A stretch of 64,000 nucleotides of DNA from Platanthera guangdongensis (taxonomy: Eukaryota > Streptophyta > Magnoliopsida > Asparagales > Orchidaceae): contig CM077153.1 in assembly GCA_039583875.1 (NCBI GenBank), positions 68,766,482 to 68,830,481 on the forward strand, given 5' to 3'. A model generated the notes under the pieces. The model worked only from the letters and a program-made list of their open reading frames with translations, was not told where the DNA came from and did not search any database. The position numbers and the translations under genes are program-made. Shown piece by piece: positions 10,198-19,945 of this stretch. Position 1 is the first letter of the stretch; each line of letters starts with the position of its first letter.

Positions 10198-13100
10198 AAG
10201 GTGCAGGTCTTCATGCTGCGGGAGGAGGACGAGGAGGAGGACTACCCGAGCCTCGAGGCCGAGGAGGAGTTGGATCTGGCTGAGTTTGGCGTTTCGATTC
10301 AGGCCATGGAGAGATGTGTGGCACCCACTACTATGCGGATCAAGGGAAGGATTGGCAAGGAAAGGGTCACCATTCTCATTGATAGTGGGAGCACCCACAA
10401 TTTCATCAACCCTGAGGTGACGCTAAAGACAGGACACCCAGTTGATAGGAACGCGTCGTTCCAGGCGATGGTCGCGGATGGCAGCAAACTGCGGTGCGAA
10501 GGGGCACTGAAGGGCGTGGAGATACATCTTACAGGATATGTGTGCCGCACCGACGTCTACCTCCTTCCGATTAAAGGGTCTGATATGGTACTTGGGGTAC
10601 AGTGGCTCCGCCAACTGAGGCGGGTGACCACGGACTGGGACCGCATGACACTGGAATTCACGCAGCAGGGGACGGATTACTGTTTGCACGGTATCCGATC
10701 CGCCCCTCTCAAGGAGATCTCCCTACGGAGCCTGCAGAGACTAGAGGAGCAGGGTAATATGATGACCATGATACTCGGGGTGGCGGCAGAGGTGGCCGAC
10801 ACGCAGGTGGCGTCGGACCCGATACAGCTTCTTTTAGCTCAGTTCGAGGTCGTCTTTCAGGAGCCGCACACTCTGCCTCCATCGCGTTTCCGGGATCACC
10901 GGATACAGCTGAAGACAGGGACGGACCCTACCAATATCCGTCCCTACCGCTACCCGTATGTTCAGAAGGCAGAGATCGAGCGCAACGTACGGGAGATGCT
11001 AGAGACAGGCATTATTCGGCCCAGCACCAGCGCGTTCTCTTCTCCGATCATCTTGGTCAAGAAGAAGGAAGGCTCCTGGCGATTCTGCGTCGATTACCGG
11101 GGGCTGAATAGCTCCACCATCAAGGACAAGTTTCCCATTACTATGATTGAGGAGTTGCTGGATGAGCTGCATGGAGCGAGTCTGTTCACCAAACTGGACC
11201 TCCGGTCCGGTTATCATCAAATTCGGATGAAGGAAGAGGATGTCCACAAAACGGCGTTCCGCACCCACGACGGTCACTACGAGTTCTTGGTAATGCCGTT
11301 CGGGTTGGCCAACGCTCCCTCCACCTTCCAGGCTGTGATGAACGAGATCTTTCGACCACTTCTTCGCCGATATGTCCTGGTATTTTTTGATGATATACTA
11401 ATCTATAGCAGGGCTTGGGACGACCATTTGGAGCACGTGCGACATGTCCTCACCATACTGCGGGAGCACCAGCTATTCGCCAAAAAGTCCAAGTGTTCTT
11501 TCGGACAGAGTCAGGTCGAGCATCTGGGGCACCTTGTGTCCGCCCGTGGGGTCCAGGCAGACCCACAGAAGATTGCGAGTATGGTGTCATGGCCCCAGCC
11601 CACGACGGTGCGAGCCTTGCGTGGCTTCCTCGGGCTGACGGGGTACTACCGCCGTTTTGTAAAGGACTACGGCAAGATTGCTCGACCTCTGACACAGCTG
11701 TTGCAGAAGGATGCGTTCCAGTGGAGCATCGAGGCGGATGAGGCCTTCCGGGCTTTAAAGCAGGCCATGACCACTACACCGGTGTTGGCGTTGCCGGATT
11801 TTACCAAGGAATTTATGGTGGAGACTGATGCTTCGGGCGTCGGCCTCGGGGCAGTCTTGATGCAGGAGGGCCGCCCGCTCGCTTACTTCAGCAAGGCCTT
11901 GGCCCCACGGACGTTTGGGCTTTCAACGTACGAGAAGGAGATGTTGGCAATTATACATGCGGTCGAGATGTGGCGACCCTATCTTCTGGGACAGCACTTC
12001 CAGGTCCGTACGGATCACCAAAGCTTGAAGCACTTCTTGGAGCAGCGCTTGGCGTCTCCACTGCAGCAGAAGTGGTTGACCAAGTTGATGGGGTATGATT
12101 ACGAGATTGTGTACAAGCAGGGCAGAGAGAATGTGGTCGCCGACGCACTCTCCCGCCTACCTGAGAGCTCTCTCTCTCATGTGTCGGGGCCGGTGATCAC
12201 CACCTTGGACGAGATACAGGCAACGGTACTCCAGGACCCCGAGCTACGCACCATTGTCGAGGCACTACAGCAGGGTCAAGCTACGGAGCCGGGCTACCAT
12301 CTTCAGGGCCAGCGGCTGTACTTCCAGGGCAGAGTAGTCATTCCCTCCGCGTCGCCATGGCGGACGGCGATGATGCAGGAGTTTCACGCTTCACCCACAG
12401 GCGGCCACGCAGGGATTCTACGGACACTTCAGCGGCTCCGAGCAAATGTCTTATGGAAGGGGATGCGTCGCGATGTCCAACAATTTGTACGGGTGTGTGA
12501 GATTTGCCAGTGGCAGAAGTACGAGACCACATCACCGGCTGGGCTTCTTACACCGCTCGAGATCCCGCACCAGGTGTGGGACACCATTTCCATGGATTTC
12601 ATTGACGGGTTGCCCAAGTCCCAAGGCAAGTCCGTCATCCTGATGGTGGTAGACAAGCTTTCCAAGTATGGTCATTTCCTCCCATTGAGCCATCCGTACA
12701 CGGGGGAGACAGTTGCAGAGTTATTTGCGCGGGAGATTGTGCGCCTCCATGGCCTTCCACGTTCCATCATTTCCGACAGGGATCCGGTCTTTATCAGCAG
12801 TTTTTGGAGGGAGCTCTTTTGGCTCCAGGGCACTACGCTACGTATGAGCACAACCCACCATCCCCAGACGGACAGACAGACAGAGGTCCTCAACAGGGGG
12901 GTGGAGACCTACTTACGGTGTTTTGTGATGGACGAGCCGCGCACGTGGACCCGTTGGTTGCATTGGGCGGAGTACTGTTACAACACGTCCTTCCACACAG
13001 CCAGCAAGATCACCCCCTTCGAGGTGGTATACGGCCGCCCTCCCCCTACTTTGAGTTCTTATGAGCCCTCCAGCACCGCTCTCCCAGCCGTGGAGCGGAC

Positions 13101-13767
13101 ACTTCAGGACCGGGATCGCACTTTAGCCTTACTTCGGCACAATCTGCGGGTCGCTCAGGACCGCATGAAGGCACAGGCAGACAAGCGCCGTACAGAGCGG
13201 GAGTTCGCAGTGAGCGATGAGGTTTTCCTCAAGCTCCAACCTTACCGCCAGCTGTCAGTTTCTCGGAGGATGCATCAGAAACTAGCCCCACGCTACTACG
13301 GGCCATTCCGCATTCTGCGTCGTGTGGGCCCAGTGGCCTACACCTTGGATCTTCTAGCGGGGTCCCGCATCCACCCGACATTCCATGTCTCTGTTTTGAA
13401 GAAAAAGCTCGGGGTTTCCGTTCGGGCCAGCCCTTTCCTTCCCGAGGCGGCCAGCACGGGTGAGTTACGACCGTCACCATAGGTCATTTTGCTTACCAAA
13501 TGGAAGAAGTCGGGCACGGAATATCGACCAGCGGTACTCGTCAAATGGAAGCAGTTGGACGCAGGGCACAACTCATGGGTTGACTTGTTGGAGTTCCGCG
13601 AGCGGTTTCCGGACTTCCACCTTGAGGACAAGCTGGTGCTTGATGGGGAGGGGAATGTTATGCCCCCACAACCGCTTGGGTTCTCGGGACATAAATACTC
13701 GCGGCGGACCAAGGAGCGCGTGCAAGACAACGGGGCTGAACCATCCGGTTCAGCCCCCACTCATTAA
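10198..13767 (+). pseudogene. Pol of element B: protease, RT, RNase H, integrase, chromodomain-like tail
   Basis: It continues in the gag frame after the TAA. Protease is marked by LIDSGSTHNFI (about 10375), RT by LDLRSGYHQIR and the active site FFDDILIYS (about 11386), RNase H by ETDASGVGLGAVL (about 11820), and the integrase zinc domain by HASPTGGH...CEICQWQK (about 12385-12530). The integrase acidic sites lie in MDFIDGLP (12595), SDRDPVF (12775) and TDRQTEVLNR (12868). The tail (13489-13640) has LVKWKQLDAGHNSWVDL and FPDFHLEDK, a degenerate chromodomain/CR-like motif thought to guide integration to heterochromatin. A TAG at 13480-13482 cuts off that tail. The frame reads through the polypurine tract and ends inside the 3' LTR at 13767. 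Confidence 0.9.
13641..13655 (+). promoter_or_regulatory. Polypurine tract of element B
   Basis: TGATGGGGAGGGGAA lies directly before the 3' LTR. It also codes for part of the pol C-terminus. Confidence 0.8.
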
Positions 13768-13991
13768 ATCAGCCAGAAGGGGGGGCTGAACCACTCCAGT
13801 TCAGCCCCACTTGGGGGGGCCGGCCGGCCCCCTCCTTTCCCCGGGTATTTATAGCCCGGGGCTGCTTTGGGGAGGAATTATTGAGGACATATCAGGTTTC
13901 TTTCCTCTCTTTCCCTCAACCCTAACCCTAGTCTCCCCTTCCTCTCTAGTATCTCTATTATCTCTCTTCTTCTTCTTGCACGTTCATATCA
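13656..13991 (+). repeat. 3' LTR of element B (336 bp)
   Basis: Same ends as the 5' LTR, with about 8 substitutions and one extra CTT. It is followed by the target duplication ATGTG (13992-13996). Confidence 0.92.
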
Positions 13992-13996
13992 ATGTG

Positions 13997-14721
13997 TTTG
14001 TAAACAAGAAAATTGTCAGAAATGGCGGCCTTTAGCAGACTGTTTAGTGAAGAGGCTAAATAATTCTAGTGGGACGGGTATATAAGGAAATGTTACTTTT
14101 CCTCAACAATAGCATAATGTTTGAGTTTCTTTCTGGAGCAAATTAGCAAGACAACAAGAGCAAGTTGTGGATGGAAGTAGCTAGATCATCATTGTGTATT
14201 AGATAACAATTTTGTGCAATGTTATGATGAGGACCAAATGTTCTTGACATGAAATTTGTTGGCGGTGGTGTTGCATGGGTTTGCCCAATAACATTGGGGA
14301 ACATCATCAACAGTCGTACATTTGGGAATTGAGAGGATGTTGAAGAAGATTTATGTAATAATGAACAAATAATTAGGAAATAAGAAAGTATTTTGTGTCA
14401 GTGTTGTTCTCTTCTTGAATTGTGCACATCACATTGCTCTGAAGTCATTTGTTGCCTCGATCAAAGAATTAGAGCACAATTTGGTGGTGCACTGTGCATT
14501 TGTAGTTGTTTAGTAGAAATGCAAGTCCATGAAATTGTTTGGTACTTTTAAGTATATATTGCGATCAGATGATGAGTGGATGGTGGATGGTCGTTGGATA
14601 ACGGTATCTGTTGGTGCTGGTAAGCTAATTTGGTCATGAATAGATGTTTCAAAAACGTTATCTGTTGGTGCGTGGTGATTAGCTGATTTTGAAGAGTGCA
14701 AAATTCTCATCTCCTTGCATT
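13997..14721. other. Non-coding flank between elements B and C
   Basis: No supported gene. A TATA-like GGGTATATAAGG at about 14076 and repeated ATCTGTTGGTGC motifs (about 14607 and 14660) are visible, possibly remnants of an older LTR; this is not secure. Confidence 0.35.
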
Positions 14722-14849
14722 ACATGTGTTAAAGCAATCTATATAAAAGGCCCATGCATATTACTACGTAGGCATTAGTCCTACATCTTGAATGACGATT
14801 TTGTTTTCACTTATCTCCTCCATTTATACTTGTAATTATAGTTTCCTTG

Positions 14850-15401
14850 ATATATATATATATACACACACACACCGATAAATGGAAATCCGCGTAACGC
14901 GGATTTCCATTTATCTACGCGCGAGCCCGCTGCATTACAGTGGGGTGGCCGGCGGCTGCGGGCTCGCCGGCCACCGGCCACCCCCCCCCCCCCTGTTAAA
15001 AAAAATGCATTACAGCGGGGCGGCCGGTGGCCGGCGAGCCCCAGGCCGCCGGCCGCCCCGCTGTAATGCAAATTTTTTTTAACAGGGGCGGCGCCGCCAC
15101 CGCCGCCCCTGTTGCAATTTTTTACAGCAGGGCGGCCGGCGGCAGCTGGATCGCCGGCCACCGGCCGATCTAGGCTCGTCGGCGTGGTCGCGGACGATCC
15201 CAGGGCGGCTGGTGGCTGGCGAGCCCGCAGCCGCCGGCTGCCCCCCGTTGTGATACAGCGGGCTCTTTTTTCTAGCTGTTGGATTAAATCCAACGGCACT
15301 AGGCTCGCGCGCGTATATACGGAAATCCGCATTACGCGGATTTCCAGGGGACCCATATATGTGTGTGTGTGTGTGTGTGTATATAAATATATATATATAT
15401 A
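14850..15401. mobile_element. Foldback element bounded by TA/CA microsatellites
   Basis: The left edge reads (TA)n(CA)n then a palindrome GGAAATCCGCGTAACGCGG (14884 on). The right edge reads a near-identical palindrome (15321 on), then (TG)n(TA)n, so the microsatellites belong to a long terminal inverted repeat. Inside the palindromes, TACGCGCGAGCC on the left matches the inverse of GGCTCGCGCGCGTA on the right. The centre is very GC-rich and contains more inverted repeats, for example GCATTACAGCGGGGCGGCCG at 15006 pairing with sequence ending at 15069. It has no ORF with recognisable content. It resembles microsatellite-associated MITEs (Micron-like); that assignment is an inference. Confidence 0.6.
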
Positions 15402-15744
15402 CGAGTGCCCGACACGGGGCTCTGCCCCTACTGTCAATCGCGACAGTACCCGGTCCGCCGCTACGGCTCCGCACGACTGTACTCAGCCCGCCATTATGAC
15501 CTCGAGCAACTGTACCCGGCCCGCCCCTACGGCCCCGCGCGACTATACCAAATCGTAATTTCACATAGGTTTAGGACATCCTATTAGTAGGTTTAGGAGA
15601 CCTACTAAAATGTGAAAAGATGAAATGATTTTATTGTGCTCGATCAAACGGTTGTTGAATTATGAACTCATGATCTGACGGCTTGTGGAATTTTGAACTC
15701 ATGATATTCGCAGACCACAGTATTTCTTTATATATGGTAGACAT
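15402..15744. other. Remainder of the insertion in the element C 5' LTR
   Basis: This part is absent from the 3' LTR. It holds repeated CCCGGCCCGCC/TACGGC motifs (15420-15545) and an inverted pair TTCACAT (15559) / ATGTGAA (15609) around two related CCTATTAGTAGGTTTAGG-like segments. No coding sequence is seen. It may be a second, nested insertion or one end of a larger element. Confidence 0.4.
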
Positions 15745-15810
15745 AGATATATATATATTCATGAGAATAAAATTTGTTTATATTTCTCTCCAAATTTGTC
15801 TTTCTCTACA

Positions 15811-15822
15811 TGGTATCAAAGC
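15811..15822 (+). promoter_or_regulatory. Primer binding site of element C (initiator tRNA-Met)
   Basis: TGGTATCAAAGC follows the LTR end (CTCTACA) with no spacer. It differs by one base from the usual TGGTATCAGAGC. Confidence 0.8.
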
Positions 15823-16011
15823 ACCAATCCAACGGATTGGATCTCTTTATTTTATTTCCTAATTGAGCATCTTTCCTGGATTTGATTCTTTTTTAAGACT
15901 CAACTATGCACTATTGCTCTTGCGCTAACTTTGATCCCACGCTGCCTTTTTTAGGACCGCTCGTTCCGCGCATAACACTCTGCCTTTTCAAAGCTCGTGC
16001 TACCCGCGCGT

Positions 16012-16292
16012 CCTGCACTCCTCTGCGTGTCCTGCACGCCTCCGCGCAGCCCGCACTCCTCCGCGCGTCCTGCACTCCTCCAGGCGTCTCGTACTCCTCC
16101 GCACGTCCCACACTTCTCCGCGCGTTCAGCACTCCTCCGCGTGTTCAGCACTCCTCCGCGCGTTCAGCACTCCTCCGCGCTTCCCGCACTCCTCCGCGCG
16201 TCCCGCACTCCTCCGCGCGTCCCGCACTCCTTCGCGTGTCTCGTACTTTTTTGCATGTCCCGCACTCCTCCGTGCATCCGCGTATACCGCAC
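16012..16292 (+). repeat. 19-bp minisatellite in the element C leader
   Basis: About 14-15 degenerate copies of a unit close to GCACTCCTCCGCGCGTCCC. Because 19 is one more than a multiple of three, each frame reads the same peptide series in rotation, which keeps several frames open on both strands. This explains the apparent proteins here. Confidence 0.85.
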
Positions 16293-16694
16293 GTCCCACC
16301 CCCCTGTTGCAGCACAAACCCCATCTTGCGACGCACGCCAGTACAGTCGCACCCTCCCTAGCAGCCGCACCCTCTGAAGCTAACGCAACCCCATCACAGC
16401 CACACCCGACCTTGCCATGGCAGCCTGCTGCATCAACCTAACCAGTCATGGGCATGTCTCTCGGCTCTTCCTCTTCCTCCCTTCCAACTCTTGCTCTGCA
16501 CCTTTTCCCAACGTACGAGATGAACTGTGGATCACTACTATCTCTCTAAGTTGCAAGAAAAAAATTGTCGAGTGGGTGCACTCAGTGCGATGAGTTCTAC
16601 AAAAAAATGGATTGCTTCATCGTCTCTTCAAGGCACCCCCTGCCGAGCCCAACGAGAAATGGCTCTGCGATGATGGCCGCTTTAGTCCTGGATT

Positions 16695-19600
16695 TTGAAT
16701 TCGATGGAAGCTGAGCCATATCATTTGGCATTGTATCAGAAGATGGCAAAGGCAATGTGGAATGACCTTCACTCTTTGTATTCTGGCAAGAAAAATTTCC
16801 AACATCTGTTTGACAGTTTAACAGAGCTCCAATCTCTTACTCTGGGAGCCGACGAAGACATAACCTTCTTTGTTGCGAAATCTAAAACTCTCGTCGAAGT
16901 CTGGATTCAACATCAACCTCCAACGTCGGATCTCTCCGCTCGAAGTACTCAAAACGAAGCAATCGAAATTGTCATAATGATGGCTTGTGTACCCCCATAT
17001 CTCCAAAGTTTTTGTACCACCATTCTCTTGTCCTCCATGGTTCCTTCCCTCTCTTATGTGTTCCATGATGCTAAAGGTGACATCACCTTCTGTTGCTCAA
17101 GGACCTGTCTCTACGGCCCTTCTCCAACAAACTTTTGAACACCATCTCACCTCGTCACCGGCTCATGGGGGTCGCACCAACTCTCGTAGATAGGGTCGTG
17201 GCGGTTGGAATCGCTCCAAGGGTACCAACAGTCGTGTGTGCATATATTGTGGTCAGAGTAGTAATTTGGAATCTACTTGCTTTCGTAAGCATGGTGTACC
17301 ACCACGGCCTCCACAAAAGCATGTCTCTATTGCAACTGATGGTCCCACCACCACCCATGCTGATATTGATAGCTTGTGAACCCAACTTCAACATCTTCAA
17401 GGGTTGATCAGTCACTCTCATGGCTCTGTGGCATTTATTTCAAATGAAGGTAGGTATCTCTGGTTTTTCCAATAGTTCTTCTTGGATAGTAGACTTTGGT
17501 GCCACAAATTATATTACGCCCCAAAAGCCACCTCAATCTTTGAACTTCGCATACCCTAAGTTCATCACAGTGGCTAATGTGGAGGCCACCCTTGTTGGTG
17601 ATTCTAGGGATGTGCCCCTCACTTCATCTCTCTCTGCATTCCGTTCTTCATGTTCCAGACTCACACTTTAATCTTCTCTCTATTATTCGTCGAACACAAG
17701 ATTTTGACTGCTCTGTCACACTTTCATTTTCTTCCTTTATTGCGCAGGATCGACAGACCCAAAATATCATTGATAGAGGACAACTGTCAAATGGGCTTTA
17801 TACTTTGGATGTTTTCACCATTGCTCTAATGTATGTGACCTCTGTTGATTGGCATGGTCGCCTTGGGCATGCGGCTCTCCCGATTCTACAAAAAGATCTT
17901 CCTAATCTCTCCTTCCCCGATTTCACCTGCGAGTTTTGCATCTATGGGAAACAACATCGTTCTACTTTTACACCTCATTGTACTCGAAAATCTACTCCTT
18001 TTAATTTAGTGCACTCTGATATTTGGGGACTATATAAAACACCTAGTGTTTCTGATTATTGTTATTTTCTCATATTTATTAATGATTATTTTCACATAAC
18101 CTGATTGTATTTACTTCACGATCATTCTGAACTACTTGGTGTATTTTGTGTCTTCATCGCCAAGACGCGTACTCTGTTTTCTACTTCTATTAAGACAGTT
18201 ATCCTCTACAGATGATGCTACGCGTCCTGCTGATCCGGTACCAGCCTCTACTGCTCATCCTCTATCTAATTATGTCTCATTACATCGCTTGTCTCTGGCA
18301 CTACACAAATTTGTGACATCTTTGACGACTATTTCCACTCCTAATTCTTTGCGAGAAGCTCTTCAACAACCCGGGTGGCAAGTTGCTATGGATGAAGAAA
18401 TGACAGCACTCTGCACTAATCAAACTTGGGAGCATATCCCACTTTCATCTGCTCAAACCTGTGTGGGTTGTAAGTGAGTCTTCACTGTCAAGCATGGACC
18501 GGATGGGGTTGTGGAACGTCTGAAATCTCGTCTTGTGGCTCGTAGTTTGATACAACAACACGACCTCAACTATGAGACATTAGCGCCCGTTGCGAAGCTG
18601 AATACTGTTTGTGTTTTAATTTCTCTGGTTGTTCATCGTTGTTGGTCGTTGCATCAGTTGGACATTAAAATTGCTTTCTTGAATGGGACCTTATTGACAC
18701 TATTTACATGAAGCAGTCTCCCAGGTTTGATACCGCAAGGGAAAATCTTGTCTGTCACCTCAAGAAGTCTCCCTATGGTCTCAAATAATTTTTTCGAGCG
18801 TGGTTTTTGGTGCATGTGGATGATATTCTGATCACGAGCAATGATCAGAATGACACACATGATCAAGAAACACCTGACATCTGTTTTTAAGACCAAAGAT
18901 TTGGTCAATCTCAGATTTTTTTCTTGGTATCGAGATAGCTCATCGCCCTGATGCTCTTGTTCTATTTCAACAAAAGTACTGTCTTGAACTTCTTCGTGAT
19001 GTCGGCTATTCGGGATGCAAGCGCGCAAAAACACCTATGGATGCCAAACAAAAGCTCTATGCACACAGCTCCAACTCTGACCTACTTCCAAATCTAAAAT
19101 ACTATCGTCGTCTTATGGACAAGCTAATTTGTTGTTGGCATTGTCAGTTGTTTCATGCATGCTCCACAAACTTCACATCGACAGGCAGTTGAGCACATCC
19201 TTCAATATCTGAAGAGTGCTCCTCGGAAACATCTTGTGTATAAGCCATCTTCATCCTTATCTCTCATTGCCTTCTTGGATGCGGACTATGCTCGCTCTCT
19301 GGATGATCGTCGATCAACTAGTGGTTACTGCACTTACTTTGGTGGACACCTTGTCACCTGGAGAAGCAAAAAGCAAACTGTGGTTGCACGATCATCTGCA
19401 GAGGCATAGTATCACTCAATAGCCTCAGTCATTTCTAAACTTATGTGGTTGGAAAGTCTTCTCAGCGATATGGGTGTGAAAAGCACCTTTACAGTCACTC
19501 TTTTTTGTGATAGTCAGACGGCTATCCACATTGCAAATAATCTTGTGTTTCACGAACGCACAAAGCGCATCGAGGTCGACTGTGATTTTATCCGGGAGGA

Positions 19601-19740
19601 AGTGCAGACGAAGAAACTGGACTTGAGACGTGTCCCTGTGGCCGAACAAATTGTTGATAATCTTACCAAAGCCTTACCTTGCCCACTTTATCACCCGTTC
19701 TTGTCCAATCTTATTTCATATGATTTGTATGCTCCAACTT
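16695..19740 (+). pseudogene. Gag-pol remnants of element C
   Basis: Pieces in several frames: gag (16695-17080, KAMWNDLHSLYSGK and TELQSLTLGADEDI), protease (17480, SWIVDFGATNYIT, with Asp kept but the next residues altered), GAG-pre-integrase and integrase start (17577-18104, HGRLGHAAL, CEFCIYGKQH, LVHSDIWG), then a jump to RT with most of the integrase core missing. RT is seen at 18380-18710 (WQVAMDEEMTAL, LDIKIAFLNGTLL) and 18810 (VHVDDILI). The C-terminal RT and RNase H are at 19155-19760 (FLDADYARSLDDRRSTSGYC, WRSKKQTVVARSSAEA followed by TAG, and CDSQTAIHIANN). The enzyme set is that of copia. Nothing here can be functional. Confidence 0.85.
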
Positions 19741-19749
19741 GTGAGGGAG
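19741..19749 (+). promoter_or_regulatory. Polypurine tract of element C
   Basis: GTGAGGGAG lies directly before the 3' LTR start TGTTAAAG. Confidence 0.65.
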
Positions 19750-19940
19750 TGTTAAAGTAATCTATACAAATGGCCCATACAAAGGCCCATGACTGAGCCC
19801 ATTACAACGCAGGCATTTGTCTCACATCTTGGATGACAATTTTGCCTCCAGTGATCTCATTTATTTATACATGTAATTATAGTTTCCGTGAGATATATAT
19901 TCATGATATTTACTTCTCTCCAAGTTTTTCTTTCTATACA
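19750..19940 (+). repeat. 3' LTR of element C (191 bp)
   Basis: Starts TGTTAAAGTAATC and ends TTTCTATACA. This uninterrupted copy defines the insertion in the 5' LTR. Confidence 0.82.
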
Positions 19941-19945
19941 ATATG

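Larger units (their letters stand above)
8358..13991 (+). mobile_element. Element B: complete Ty3/gypsy chromovirus, 5.6 kb
   Basis: LTRs at 8358-8690 and 13656-13991 flank an initiator-Met tRNA primer site, one long gag-pol frame and a polypurine tract. The target duplication ATGTG is at 8353-8357 and 13992-13996. Order is gag, protease, RT, RNase H, integrase, chromodomain-like tail, so this is a chromovirus; the short LTR suggests the Reina group, which is an inference. The LTRs differ by about 8 substitutions and a 3-bp CTT indel in 333 bp (about 2.4%). The coding frame has no frameshift, but three in-frame stops at 8749, 10195 and 13480. Confidence 0.93.
14727..15810 (+). repeat. 5' LTR of element C, interrupted by a foldback insertion
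   Basis: Alignment to the 191-bp 3' LTR accounts for 14727-14860 and about 15745-15810. The roughly 885 bases between are an insertion into a TA-dinucleotide tract; the 3' LTR has only GAGATATATATT at the corresponding place. Confidence 0.8.
14727..19940 (+). mobile_element. Element C: decayed Ty1/copia retrotransposon
   Basis: The 5' LTR (14727-15810, enlarged by an insertion) and the 3' LTR (19750-19940) share TGTTAAAG starts, a GGCCCAT motif, the TTGTAATTATAGTTTCC core and CTATACA-like ends. The primer site TGGTATCAAAGC follows the 5' LTR at once. Order is gag, protease, GAG-pre-integrase, an integrase remnant, RT, RNase H, as in copia. Flanks ACATG (14722-14726) and ATATG (19941-19945) fit a 5-bp target duplication with one change. 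Many stops, frameshifts and an internal deletion in integrase show that it is old. Confidence 0.85.

Noticed and set aside
15906..16377. Several overlapping Arg/Ser/Pro-rich ORFs on both strands
   Set aside because: They are produced by a 19-bp minisatellite and have no domain.
17155..17421. Minus-strand 88-codon ORF in element C
   Set aside because: Opposite strand of the decayed gag/protease region; no domain.
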